DNA of 64,000 nt from Dioctria linearis (lineage: Eukaryota; Arthropoda; Insecta; Diptera; Asilidae). A model generated the notes under the pieces. The model made no database searches. It was not told the origin of the DNA and worked only from the letters and a program-made list of their open reading frames with translations. The DNA lies in assembly GCA_963930735.1 (NCBI GenBank), contig OZ005743.1, forward strand, positions 61,464,652 to 61,528,651. The letters are read 5' to 3'. Below, one piece after another: positions 45,641 to 57,110 of this stretch. Every line of letters starts with the position of its first letter. Position 1 is the stretch's first letter. Made by a program: the position numbers and the translations under genes.

Positions 45641-45974
45641 TTCTTATTATTACAAATATTAAATTTAAAATTGTTTACAATTAACAAAACTTTCCTCATT
45701 TTGAAAAACTTCTTTGAATTTTATATTTTCTATGTTGTCAAATAAAATTTTACTTTTCATTAATTCAATAAACATGTTTTTCTCTTATACATTAAAGAGT
45801 TTGATTTTAAAAGAGTTTCCCTGAACTAAAGTACAACATTATGAAGATTTAAAACTACAAGTACTTCTAGTATCTGTATAATAATTATATTTAAACAATG
45901 CAGTCTGCGTTCCCAGTAATGCTCCAATTTATAATATAAAATTCCATTAAATTTGAAATTGATATCTGTTGTTG

Positions 45975-46071
45975 GCGAGCAACTTTCCTGGCGAGCAATT
46001 ATGTGGGGAGCAATTGTGTGGCGAGCAACTTTCCTGGCGAGCAATTGTGGGCGAGCAATTTTCCACACACC
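45975..46071. repeat. Right end of the MULE: GGCGAGCAA iterons
   Basis: Five copies of GGCGAGCAA or a one-base variant, with the same spacers as the left end in inverse order (AGGAAAG and ACACAA). About 90% alike to the left end by eye. Confidence 0.85.
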
Positions 46072-46080
46072 GTTATTTTA

Positions 46081-46440
46081 AATCTTCTATGTTACTCTAT
46101 TTTATTTATCATACTTTTGCTAATTTGTTCTATGTTTTAGTTTCGTTTATCTTATGCTTTCATTTTATTTTATTCTATTTTATTTTATTGTGTTTTATTT
46201 TAGTTCATTATATTCAATTTTTCTTTCGTACTTTGTATTTTGCACTACATCAACCTTAATTTAAGTCCTATTACTTTGTCACTCGTTATTACTACTACAA
46301 TCTAGATAGTTTTCTACTGCAATGAGTTTGTTCGTTGCATTTTTGTTATTTATATTATCAATATCTGTTGTATACTCGATGCACCTAACGTTGTAACGTA
46401 GCGTAAGCTGAGGTTCTTTAATAACCTAGAAAAAAGCGTT
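46081..46440. other. AT-rich stretch downstream of the Rabenosyn-like exon
   Basis: Repetitive TTTTATTTTATT runs near 46160-46200; likely the 3' untranslated region of the exon above. No clear poly(A) signal could be chosen. Confidence 0.35.
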
Positions 46441-46644
46441 TTACTTGCTCTGATTTATCATATAAAACTTATTTTGCAGTTCGCGTAGATTCATTTCCAA
46501 TGTGGCGACTTTATCGAATCGCATTGCTTGTCTCGCTTGTTTTATATATCCATTTATAATATTTATTTGCTCTACTAAAAGATCGTTGACTGATACACCC
46601 GCAGCCTGATGTCCACTCCAATTGTCTAATGTTGTAACTGCAGA
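46441..46644 (-). CDS. Rabenosyn-5-like C-terminal exon (Rab-binding helix pair)
   Basis: The minus-strand exon begins after a good acceptor (TTCTTTTCTTTTGTAG) and is open for 67 codons to TAA at 46441-46443, with no lesion. It reads VTTLDNWSGHQAAGVSVNDL, then VEQINIINGYIKQARQAMRF and VATLEMNLRELQNKFY. The pattern NPLxxQIxNIxxFIxQARxAxRxDEVATLxxNLRxLxxE is the C-terminal Rab5-binding segment of Rabenosyn-5, an endosomal FYVE protein that tethers early endosomes and promotes recycling. The preceding exons should lie at higher coordinates; I found none certain. It may be a live gene end or a duplicated exon. Confidence 0.72.
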   Translation of the reverse strand, partial: SAVTTLDNWSGHQAAGVSVNDLLVEQINIINGYIKQARQAMRFDKVATLEMNLRELQNKFYMINQSK

Positions 46645-47433
46645 CTACAAAAGAAAAGAATTTTTTAAATTATCGTTTACAAATTCAGATAGGTAAATGG
46701 AAGTGTATTTAGAAAATTGCACGCATTTGTTTTCGTTTAAATGCTAAACTAAGTTCTGTTCGAAACACCAATAATTTTGGATTAAAATATCAAATTAATT
46801 CAAGCAACGGATGAATTTCATTCCCATGTTGGAGAAAAATTCTAAGAAATTTGAAGAGGAAAATTTTACCTTGTTGGAAAATGGAATGAGTACAATTTCT
46901 CCTTAGCTGAAAAATTATATGAAATAGACATGCGCGTTATTGCAGAAAAATTTAATTGACTCCATCTTGACGATCAAAATTTTCGAGTATGTAAATCATC
47001 TTTGATGGGGTTGAGGGTTCATCTTTTATTACCCTGTTTATTATAAAGGCTGAGGCGTTGATTAGGAAAAAAATATCAGTAAATATATATAATTGAATTT
47101 ATAAAGAAAAAATATGTATAAATATACCTATATTTGTGCATGTGTTCATTCAATTTACTCATTTATTTTTATTGGAGATTCAGTTGAAGAGTTTTTTTTT
47201 AGTCTTCTTCAAATATAAGGAGAAAACTTAAACTGAACTTTAATAACCGGAGGCGGAGAGCTGTCCTGAAGGTCTAAGCGAAGGATATTGAGAAGCAGAG
47301 CAACCATGGGGAATACCAGAAGCATTGGAGCTGGTGAGACTGAATCCAGAAGAGCCAGAAACATCTAAAGGTAAAGTGCGGAGCTGTTGAGGGAGAGGGG
47401 GAAAGAGTGATTAGCAAAGAGAACAGAGCAGGG
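46645..47433. other. Intron-like or intergenic stretch with one possible minus-strand exon
   Basis: Mostly AT-rich. On the minus strand 47375-47250 is a Ser-rich frame (SGSSGFSLTSSNASGIPHG and further) after an acceptor-like CACTTTACCTTTAG, ending at a weak GT. It could be an upstream exon of the Rabenosyn-like gene, but the splice phase does not match the known exon. Confidence 0.35.
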
Positions 47434-47740
47434 TGTTATGGTCGTAGCGTATTGCATATAGCAATATGCTACACGAAATACTGAAGAGTGTAAGCCGCTC
47501 CTGTCAAGCGGAAAAATTGAACGCACCCCGACCGAGAGAAATGCGTTTCTTCGAGCTTGGTATGACAAGCGGATGTGAAAAGGAAGAAGAAGAACACTAA
47601 TCTGTCGTGTCACATCGCCATAGGTTGATATATACGACGGGCGTGTTAAATGACAAAAATTTCTTCTTAGTAATCCACAAAAAAAAAAATCGTGGGAAAA
47701 CCTAAAAAGAGCGCAGCAGGTCGGAAAAGGAAACACCAAG
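47434..47740 (+). repeat. Hairpin-start repeat (LTR or MITE), copy 2
   Basis: Begins TGTTATGGTCGTAGCGTATT and holds the palindrome GTAGCGTATTGC ATATA GCAATATGCTAC. Then come TGTAAGC..GCTCCTGTCAAGC and GAACGCACCCCGACCGAGAG. It matches 52022-52150 closely. Its right end abuts the hAT element. Confidence 0.65.
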
Positions 47741-47756
47741 GCATTAGTTACCCCCC

Positions 47757-49895
47757 TAGGGTTACTGAAAAACAGTAGTTTTTAAAAAACAGCTGTTTGA
47801 TGTTTTAGAATTTTGAAAAAAACAGCTGTTAACAGCTGTTTTACTGTTTTTTCATGTTTAATAAAAGTTCAAGTTATATATACTATAAGCATGATTTTAT
47901 TGAATGCTTTAAATTTTAATATAAATTTTATTTTTATAATAATACTTCAAAAAATACAAGTGCTCATAATGACTTATCAGACAGGCGTGATCTTATTTTT
48001 GTACAGAAGTTAGTACACACTGAAAATACTCTTTCCACGTCCGTAGATGTTGGCTTAATTGTTAATATGGCATCAAAAAGCTTCTGAAGATTTTATGTAC
48101 GTTGGCCTGTATTTTTGAAGAGAGTAAATTCAGCCTTTAGCCACTTGAAATTGTCTTGACCAGCTACTGGTGGATATTCATATTTCTGAAGCAATACATT
48201 AAGTTCTTCTTGTAGAGTTAAAATTCCACAAGTTGTGGAATAATCGGCAGTTGTTTCAATTATTTCAACATCATTTACTCCAAAAAGTCGAGATGCCAAC
48301 ATGCCTGCAATATTTATTGTAGCTCTTGATGGTGTGATAGTAGAGTTCTTAAGGCTTCGTAATAAATCCATAACATCAACATTCCAACGTTCATCAATTC
48401 GAATCTTCAAATTATCCATCAACTTCTGGCTAATTTCATTTTTAATTAAAGAGAGTTTCTCAAACATAGATTCTCAACAGCTAGTTTTACAGGCTTCATA
48501 GCTTCTACTAAATCTTTTAAGTTATCGAAATTCATTATCAACTAAATCTAAATCTGCCTTAAATTTCAATAAGGTCTCCCGAATTGCACTTTCTGTCTTT
48601 ATCAATGGCTCAAGAATTGTTGGGATTTCGACATGATCATCATCACAGGTGTCGCACAAGCCTTCCGTATCAGATTTTTTTCTTATAAAGAGTGTCACAC
48701 ACTCCAAGATGTATGCCATGATTAAGGCAAAATTGACCAATGGCATCGATATGTCGAATATACTTTTTGTTAACTGAAGCTCCATCCTGTGTAGACGCAA
48801 CCAAATCTTTTTTCATTGATATTCCAAAAAGACTTATATGTTGATTCATTATTTCAACCATATTCAAATTAATCCTGTTTTAAACGTTATATTTTCAGTT
48901 TTAACATGTAGGTTCACTCCGAAATATCTTTGTCCTCTTAACGTAGTAAACTCATCGACAGTCATGCTAAACTTCTCACCGTTTACAACTTTCAATTTAA
49001 TTGGGTCCATCATTTTTTTCTGCTTTTCATCAAAATCTTCGTGCAACAGTTTCATTACTTCGCTTTCGTTAGCTGGCAGTTTAAATGAATCTCGAGCTAT
49101 TGACTGGCGAATGTATTTATTTCTGGTAATTGCTCGAATCGAAATGCCATGAGTAGGCAAATCAGAGATAATCTCTTTAAGAGTCTTTCGCTCTAGGAAG
49201 TCAATAATAGTTTTTCGACTTATCTCACTGCAATTTCCATTATTTGATGTGGTCGATTCAGTTGCCCTTTGAAAAGAAACTCCATGGCTTTTCAAATGAT
49301 TTTTTAAGGTAGTCGTAGAGTTTCCTGAACACTTGATAATTTTGTTGCAATGCTGACATTGTCCTTCTAAATCCTTCGTAGTTGAATTTTTCCGTTTTGT
49401 TGCATAATCCCAGACTGACATTTCTAAGATTATAAACGGTATTAAAAAAATGGAAATGTTAAAAAATAACCAAATAATTTTTTACTTACCAATAGTGAAT
49501 TCGTTTAAACTTTCAAGCAAAATTTTTGAAACAAAAAAGTTCAATCTTTTATTTGAATGAAAGTTTAATTCTTTTCGTTTTTTGTATAGAAATTGTTGTT
49601 GTACAAAGTTCGTGATTTACGATGATAATATAATCAGGGTTTAAAAGCACCGTGCTCGCGCCATAGCTATACTTGTAATACTACGGCAAAAATTCATTTC
49701 TGCTATTGCTTTCAAACCATGAATATAATATAGGTTTAATCTTTTTGAAGAATCCACGCCTGCTTGGATTCTTCAAATTTAAATAAATGAAGAACAGTAA
49801 AAACAGCATTTCAAAAACAGTTGTTTGCTGTTTTTCATTTTTTTCAAAAAAACAGCTATTTTACTGTTGCTGTTAAAAACAGCCCAGAAACCCAC
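47757..49895 (-). mobile_element. hAT transposon with BED-finger transposase
   Basis: A minus-strand transposase (47940-49421) lies between sub-terminal CAGCTGTT-rich repeats facing each other (47800-47860 and 49800-49885). Tentative ends are TAGGGTTACTG on the left and, reversed, GTGGGTTTCTG on the right. No matching 8-bp duplication was found, so the borders are approximate. The insertion abuts the hairpin-start repeat at 47434. Confidence 0.75.
47940..49421 (-). pseudogene. hAT transposase (BED zinc finger plus RNase H-like core and hATC domain)
   Basis: The start ATG at 49421 leads into a BED finger, CQHCNKIIKC ... LKNHLKSH (C-x2-C ... H-x3-H). The catalytic start FSMTVDEFTTLRGQRYFGV (first Asp) follows near 48960. 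Then a shift, VASTQDGASVNKKYIRHI (second Asp region) and the QFCLNHGIHLGVCDTLY segment (about 48670-48800). The last pieces (48093-48467 and shifted frames to 47940) include the dimerisation motif KPTSTDVERVFSV and KIRSRLSDKSL. Four or more breaks make it inactive. It would cut and paste elements with 8-bp duplications. Confidence 0.87.
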
Positions 49896-50014
49896 CGAGG
49901 CCTTTCTTAGTAATTTTAGGCGGAGTGAAAGTAGCTGACAAAATTCAATTAATAGAAATTTACTAGATAAAGTCAATGAAATGATAATCGGTTAATGAAA
50001 ACTAAGTTCGGTCA

Positions 50015-50630
50015 CGTGATAACATATCACGAACGAAATTCCCGAATCGAGAAAAGGTCAGGATATTTTGAAAAGGTCAGGATATTTTGAAAATATCGCG
50101 GGAACCACTCCATGTGGCACCTTAGGATATATCTTGAAACCTTCAGAAGATCCTTTTAAACGTTAAAAAAGTAATCCTGTCCAAAAATACGGTGGATTTT
50201 CCTTGAAAGAACAAACAATTAACCAATTATAACATATCACGAATGAAATTCCCGAATCAAGAAAAGGTCAGGATATTTTGAAAATATCTCGGGAACCACT
50301 CCATGTGGCACCTTAGGATATATCTTGAAACCTTCAGAAGATCCTTTTAAACGTTAAAAAAGTAATCCTGTCCAAAAATACGGTGGACTTTCCTTGAAAG
50401 AACAAACAATTTACCAATTATAACATATCACGAACGAAATTCCCGAATCAAGAAAAGGTCAGGATATTTTGAAAATATCTCGGGAACCACTCCATGTGGC
50501 ACCTTAGGATATATCTTGAAACCTTCAGAAGATCCTTTTAAACGTTAAAATAGTAATCCTGTCCAAAAATACGGTGGACTTTCCATAAAAGAGCTAGCAA
50601 TTAACCAATTATGAACAACACGAACGGTAA
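50015..50630 (+). repeat. ~191-bp tandem repeat, three units
   Basis: Units begin AACATATCACGAA at 50021, 50231 and 50422, with a degenerate start of a fourth near 50612. They share AAAAGGTCAGGATATTTTGA, ACCACTCCATGTGGCACCTT and TCCTGTCCAAAAATACGGTGG. The first unit is longer because of a 19-bp internal duplication. Copies are more than 95% alike, so the array is recent. Confidence 0.9.
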
Positions 50631-52021
50631 TCTGAAAACATGGCAAAAAGTACATTAAGTGCACCGAATTCGGAATCTATGAAACAAAAACACTCAATTA
50701 TTAAAGTATCAATATTTATTATTTTTTAAAGCACACTTATAACAATTATAAATACGTAAATAAATATTAAAATATTTTCATTTTGCCGTTTTTGTACCAT
50801 TTTCCGTCATTCCATTCTTTCCTGATAATGACGTTTAAGATTTTCTGATTTGGACCTTTTCCCACGTCATTCCATTTTTTCCTGATAAGTTGACATCTTT
50901 TCTGATATGTTCACATACTACACAATTTTCCGTTCGGTTTCAAAAACTTGACTTTAAAATGTTCCCACATTTTGTCTTTCCGCTTTAAATTCCTCTATGA
51001 AAACATTCTTTTTTTTTTGTCATATAATTCATGTCTTTTTCAATTTCCTCAACAAACGCCTTTTCATGCATCTTTGAGTATAAACTAATTATAACAGATG
51101 ATTTTTCTAGGTTATGTCATCCGTAATTATTAATTTTTAAATAATATTTAAATTTGCTTAACTTCTCCGTTTCGATTCGTTCCATTGCGGTGAACGGGCC
51201 CATTGCACGTATGTCCCATATAAGCAAATGTGACATTTGTACGAATCAGATCGAAACGATGGAATTGTGTTTTCCCCAGGCCTGAAATATAATTGGACTT
51301 TTCAGCCAGCTTTCTGCTAAAGCTGACTGAAAAAGCCGAAGTGAACACAACTGCCGTTTTTGACATTTGCAACTTTAACTTGTTTATGTTGAGAACTTTT
51401 ATTAAGCAACGACAGTTAATGCATCCGATTCATACTTTTTTAATAGTTTCGAGTTGTACCAATTATATGTAAAAATATTACTGAGGTTTTTTTATGTCCT
51501 ACAGGAACTGCTTATCTTTTACTCAATAAGTTTTCTTCCATTTTAATATTTTTGGTAGCTGTTTACTTCTTAAATGTGTCAACAGAAGCAATTCTCATCT
51601 GATATTCGACATTCGCACAGTTGGCAACATTATTATATGAAATAAATATTAAATAAAAATTTCGTTATCGTACAAAATGATGATTGCAGAACTGAATTAC
51701 AGTACCACCTGATATTTTACGCGAAAATTTTTTGATATAATCTCATCCTTTGCTTCGAACTCCTTCGTGCTTTCATGCAATATTTTAGATATTGTAAAAT
51801 TATACTTCTTTTCATGATCCGTCTTTGAATATCTACGAAAAAACGATTAAAAACCTGACAATTTCCAAGTAGACAGTTTGACAATTTAAGAGTTTTGCCA
51901 TAAAAAGTAGAGGGGACTGTACGTGTGAGGTATTGCGATGATTGCTTCCGCAGCATTTAAATTTCAATAAACTATCTCCCTCACAATTTCTGTAAAAATT
52001 GGATGTCATCATAATGTAAAT
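50631..52021. other. AT-rich stretch with minor structures
   Basis: Contains two related copies of CATTCCATTCTTTCCTGATAA near 50808 and 50868, and a hairpin TTCAGCCAGCTTT CTGCT AAAGCTGACTGAA near 51300-51331. No coding motif recognised. Confidence 0.4.
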
Positions 52022-52260
52022 TGTTATGGTCGTAGCGTATTGCATATAGCAATATGCTACATGTATTGAAGCGTGTAGGCTGCTGCGTCAAGCATAAAAA
52101 GATGAACGCACCCCGACCTGCCCCGACCGAGAGAGATGCATTTCCACAACCTAAGTATGACATGTGTTGTGTGCGTACACACCGTGCTCCTTCGAGAGTG
52201 CGCACGTTCGGGATTCTCTTCTGTAACTCCACACTCGTGAAAGTGATCCAATGTCTCACA
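52022..52260 (+). repeat. Hairpin-start repeat (LTR or MITE), copy 3
   Basis: Starts TGTTATGGTCGTAGCGTATT with the same palindrome as copy 2 and a GAACGCACCCCGACC block followed by a duplication of CCCCGACC. The right part (CACACCGTGCTCC ... ATCCAATGTCTCACAATAC) may be the LTR end, because the simple tandem repeat begins just after. Confidence 0.65.
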
Positions 52261-52282
52261 ATACTTTATTTTGCAAAATATA

Positions 52283-52645
52283 GATTTATTTTTGAAGAAA
52301 AGATTCTTGGTTTCACAATTTATTTATTTTTGAAGAAAAGATTAGTTTCACAATTTATTTATTTTTGAAGAAAAGATTAGTTTCACAATTTATTTATTTT
52401 TGAAGAAAAGATTGGTTTCACAATTTATTTATTTTTGAAGAAAAGATTAGTTTCACAATTTATTTATTTTTGCAGAAAATATTAGTTTCACAATTTATTT
52501 ATTTTTGAAGAAAATATTAGTTTCACAATTTATTTATTTTTGAAGAAAAGATTTGTTTCACAATTTATTTATTTTTGAAGAAAAGATTAGTTTCACAATT
52601 TATTTATTTTTGAAGAAAAGATTAGTTTCACAATTTATTTATTTT
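52283..52645 (+). repeat. 35-bp tandem repeat, about ten units
   Basis: A unit containing TTTCACAATTTATTTATTTT and TGAAGAAAAGATTAG repeats every 35 bp with one or two changes per copy. Minisatellite without spacers. Confidence 0.9.
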
Positions 52646-54290
52646 TGCAAATCTCCCAGTTCGATCTACTCCGCGAGCGGTTAAAAAACAAACTCCCCGA
52701 GGTTTGGGCAAATTGCACCCAGGTACCCATGATATTTTTCCAAAAGCTCTTTTTTCTTTTTATTGTTTTCTCACGACGTTGAAAAAACGTACGTGAGAAA
52801 AATGCAAAAATTCTTTGATGCGAGCTATATGCATCTATGCAAGACTGTAATACGATATGCACTTTTGCCACCGTCTTGAAATATTAATTTTAAGAGGGCG
52901 CGAATAATTGTGATAATTGTATGTATGTACATACAATTAGATTGGAGGAAGTTAGTAATGTACACTGTACATACGGAAAAAAAAAGTAAGAAGACACTGT
53001 ATGTAGGTAAGTGTGCATACCGTGTGAGTGGAATGTGTGTCTGATAATAAAATGCAATTTATGCATAATTGCATTTTATTATAACAAGGGAGAATGGTTT
53101 TTAGATTTAAGTTGAAGTATATGAAATTGTTTTTTTTTTGTTTTCAGGGTCATATATAGTGATACATCAATATATCGCATCGGGCAATATAGTGATGTAT
53201 CGACCTTATGTTTGTGATTCGGGTTATTGGGTACCTGAGTCACAACATCCTTCCCCCCTGAGGGAAAGAAAGTGTTATTCTTTTCAAGAAGAAAACTTTC
53301 TTTCTCATCAAAGAAAATTAAATATTTATAGCAAAGGGAAATGGTACGTAGCAGTTTAGCTTTGAATTATTTACGCAAAAAAAATACATTTACACTTACA
53401 TATCTTAATTTCTAATGGGGAGTGAGATTATTTCTTACTACTAATAATTATACGTAACTACTAAGTTATAGTAGTTTTGATACCTTAAAATTTATATGTA
53501 GGTATATATATACTGTCTATTTGATAATTATTATCATTATGAATGGAATGATTTAATTCATAAAATGATGTATGCTAAAATATTTCTATTATACACGTAT
53601 AGGCTGGATAAAGGTAGTAAGTATTATTATTAATTTGAGTACATATGATATTATATCTAACCTATTCTTTTTTTTTATTTATTTATTTATTTTACTATAC
53701 GTAAAAGGTTATTGTTTTATAGAGAAACTATTTACAAGTTTTGTTTTTTATACCTCTGTCTTACCTACTTGGTATTGTCGTTTCTTTAGAGAAAGATGTA
53801 CATTTAATAGATATATTTCTGCAAGATAGTTTGCATATAAGGGGTAATCTTCAGGTTCTCCTAATTAAAAAAAATCATATACATTTTTCTGTTTATTTCG
53901 AGTATATTTAATTGTACACTCGTTGCTTGTCGTTATGAGGATAAAAACAAATTTTGGGAAAAGAAGGAGTTATTATTGTCCGTTGTCTGTATGACGTGTC
54001 TGTTTGTGTAGATTTTTGTAGGTGTAGCGTTATGGATCTATCTAAACAATAAAAAAAAAAGAGACAGAAAGGGAGAAAAAAAATATAAGAAAATCATTAA
54101 GCATCAACCTGTTAATGATTGTTTGTTGATAGAGTTTGAATGCGAGATGCAAGATAAGGAAAAAAAACATCTAACCGTTCTGATAAGAATGACTTGTTTA
54201 ATTTCGATATCATGTGGGTGGGTTAGGAAGAAAATTTTTGTTTGGAATTTATTGTCTCATTTTGGGTTTATTGCTGTTAGAGTTGGATTT
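52646..54290. other. AT-rich stretch, possibly including an element 3' region
   Basis: No gene seen. Open frames at 53138-53359 and 53572-53829 lack motifs. It may contain the 3' LTR of the errantivirus-like element to the right, which I could not delimit. Confidence 0.35.
53045..53081. other. Perfect 15-bp hairpin
   Basis: TAATAAAATGCAATT and its exact reverse complement flank a 7-bp TATGCAT loop. Confidence 0.7.
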
Positions 54291-54291
54291 T

Positions 54292-56113
54292 TTAGACGTT
54301 TTCCGGCGTTTTCTTTTTAGGTGATGGAGTCAATTTGAATTTTGATTCTCTCGGTGCCGGAGTAGGCACATTTTCCTGTTTATGTTCAGGAAGTATTATT
54401 TTTTTTTTAGTTACGGGTTTTTGTGTTGTATTTAATATACAGATAAACACATAGAATAAAGATAATTGAGGCAATTGTCAGGTACGACACTGTATAGTGG
54501 TGAATATGGTGATTGTTTATAGGATTTAAAGGAACTATTTCTTGGTCTTGTTGGAAACGAATGGATTCTAGAAGTTTATCTAGATCCGTGTTATTCGAAA
54601 GATTTAACGTATGTATTTTTATATGCGATCCTATTGAGGAGGACGTCATATTTGATATTATACTGGAAATGTTTACTGTTGGGATAAAATGGGAATTTAA
54701 TTTGGAAATTTTTACGTTATGTCCGTGCAGTATGAATTCCTTGCTGCGAACATAACAACCGGGATAGATATACATTGTTCCGGTTCCTTGCAGAACTTGT
54801 GAGTTAATGAAATTTTCGCAAATGTGGATGGAATCTTTTAGGGAGAAAAGCCAAGCGTTCAGTTGCGATAATTGCGTCCAAAAACAATCTTGTTCTAATG
54901 TTAAAATTTTACAATCGGATGCAATCGGCTCCTTTTTTATTAAATTTATCTCGCATTGATTTACCTTAGTATTTGCATTTAAGACTGGGGATGTGATCTG
55001 GCAGTAAAGGTGCGTATGATCCAACGTTGCGCAATTGTGGATATCCTGGAGAGTTAATTCAATATAATGTTCGCCATTGTAGTCTATCAGTATATATTCC
55101 TTTGATGGATTAATATACATGAACGATCCGTTAAGGAGTGTAGGTAATGGCATTACTTTGAATATTTGGTATGGTTCCTTAAATGGAAGTGGAATTCGGA
55201 GTTCAATAATTATTTTATTATTGAAGGTATTTGCGGATATCGTACTTAATTTGTATATTTGTGTAATTATATTTTGCTTGGGATTTATGGGAAGCATCAT
55301 TGAGTTTGGCAATTCCTGTCTGATGTTCAATAAAAGTTCTTCAATTTTTCTGGGGGATATGAGTGAAGGATGAAATCTTCCATGCCTTGAATCGGTTAAA
55401 AGATCAATTAATTCTGTCTGGGTATTCTAATATCTGAATGCCATTAGAGAGGCTAGTGAAATGAGCGATTCAAGTTCAATGGATATTTTGTTATCCAATG
55501 TTCTGTTTTCCATTAATGAAGTAGCTATCTGTATTGAAATTAACTTTTTATGCATAACCATGAATTCCTTTTCAATTGCGGCTTTAGATTTGTTGAAAAT
55601 GTTTGCGGTTGCTTCGACTATCGCGGTTTGGCTTTTCATAAGTGATAGGAGGGAGTTTTGGTTTAGGGTGAGGTTACGGATTTGCTCATCATAAACTTTG
55701 GAGTCATCTTCGTCTAATGTACCGAAGAGAGCTTTGGAGATTGAGCCTATCGCATTAAATAAGGCCCTCTGTTGTCTACTTTGGGTCACAAGTAACATAA
55801 TTTTGTATTCTATGTTTGCTATAATAAGATTGATTTGCAGTAACGTACCATTGCAGGTGTGGGCCATCGCTGAATTGCTATTGAGTTTCTGGCAAGTTGC
55901 TGTTATTTGCTGTGCGATGAACTGGATATTCCTTAATTCTGATTTAAAATTCACTAGGTCGTAATAGGTGACGATTTTCCATTCGTTGGTGTAGAGGTTG
56001 GCTCTGCCAATCTCTTCGAAGTAAATGCCTGCAGTAGCATTTAGCTGCTTTACTTCTATTCCTGAGCCGTAGATTATGGGGATGAAAATTAGAATGAATG
56101 CTATATGCATCAT
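54292..56113 (-). pseudogene. env: Envelope-like glycoprotein gene (errantivirus-like), broken
   Basis: The reading starts at the ATG at 56111-56113 with a hydrophobic signal peptide of about 16 residues. A basic RQQR site near residue 105 looks like a protease cleavage site, followed by a hydrophobic stretch of the fusion-peptide type. The first frame stops at 55427; a second frame from about 55400 to 54407 continues and ends with a transmembrane segment (about 54425-54480). A short tail in a third frame lies at 54292-54474. The type belongs to the insect errantivirus F-like envelope proteins, which can mediate membrane fusion. The frame breaks mean that no full protein is made here. Confidence 0.83.
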
Positions 56114-56178
56114 TTTGGAAACCTGTAAGATGACACCATGTTAATATCTGTGAATGATATTTGAAGATGATGAAGTTT

Positions 56179-57110
56179 TTACTCCGAGAACAGTTTTAAG
56201 TCATTGTTGTGGACTCTTTTATTTTTATTATTGATTCTGATGGTGGAAATTTCGGGGGAATTAATCTCCATTATCTCATACGGACCTGACCATAATGGTG
56301 AGAACTTATTATCTCTGACCCTGCTCTTAAGTAGGACCTTATCGCCTACCATAAAAGATTTTTGGACGGAATTTTTGTCATATTGTAGTTTGCATTTTTC
56401 TTTATTGGTCATGGCTATGTCTTTAGCTATTTTGAAACTATGCTGTAGACGCGCTTTTAGCTCGTTTGCATAATTGTCGTAATTATAGCAAACGGTTGGA
56501 GATGATTTTAAATTATTTGGGATTTCGGCTGGGAATCCGTATAGGAGTTCGCGAGGAGTATAATTAGTACTCGAATGAGGGGTTGTATTATATACAAACA
56601 TGGCATAAGGAATCCATGTATCCCAGTCTTGTGGATCCTTTGCTACATAAGATCGGAGATATTCTGCTAAGGTTCTGTGGCTTCTCTCCAACGCACCATT
56701 CGTTTGAGGGTGATATGGGATAGTTTTGAGCCTTTTAATTCTCAGCAATTTAGTTACCTCGGCGAACATGCCACTTATGAGGTTAGAACCTTGATCTGTG
56801 AGGATACTTTCTGGAATACCATGTCGGCAAACTATCGTTGTCGTGAAGGCTTTTGTTAATGTCTTGGACTCGGTGTCGATTATGGGAATAGCCTCAGAAA
56901 ATTTTGAAAGGTCGTCTTGAAATGTAAGGATGTATTTGTTTCCAGAATGAGAAATTGGGAGAGGTCCTACAACATCTAGGTACACTCTTTCGAAAGGTTT
57001 GGAGCTAATACTCGAGATTTTCATTGGAATTTTAGGGTTTCTGGATACTTTGTTCACCTGACAAAGTTTACATTTCCTTACATATTTGACCACGTCGTGC
57101 CAGACCAGTA
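56179..57110 (-). pseudogene. Integrase (element D)
   Basis: The open frame of 304 codons starts in the zinc finger (CKLCQVNKV). It carries all three catalytic residues, in FERVYLDVVGPLPISHSGN, ILTDQGSNLISGMF and TNGALERSHRTLAEYL, and ends with a GPYEI module. The histidine half of the finger (GGHQGISRTIKRIKKQFYW) is in the neighbouring frame at about 57110-57160, so one frameshift separates them. The domain is otherwise complete. Confidence 0.92.

Larger units (their letters stand above)
35290..46071 (-). mobile_element. MULE (Mutator-like, Phantom-type with FLYWCH), host to nested elements
   Basis: GCTCGCC-rich inverted ends (35290-35405 and 45970-46071) face each other and are flanked by near-identical GTTATTTTG and GTTATTTTA (35281-35289 and 46072-46080), a 9-bp duplication as expected for MULEs. 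Inside are a MULE transposase and a FLYWCH finger on the minus strand. The span of 10.8 kb includes a 2.07-kb hAT-like element and a 4.6-kb LINE; without them the MULE is about 4.1 kb. The outermost 7 bp of the two ends do not match, so the exact termini are uncertain. Confidence 0.83.

Noticed and set aside
50800..51110. A minus-strand stretch with short Glu/Lys-rich frames.
   Set aside because: Frames are broken every 30-40 codons and no family is recognisable.
52283..52645. Regular 35-bp repeats that could look like a CRISPR array.
   Set aside because: There are no unique spacers between repeats, and the sequence is eukaryotic.
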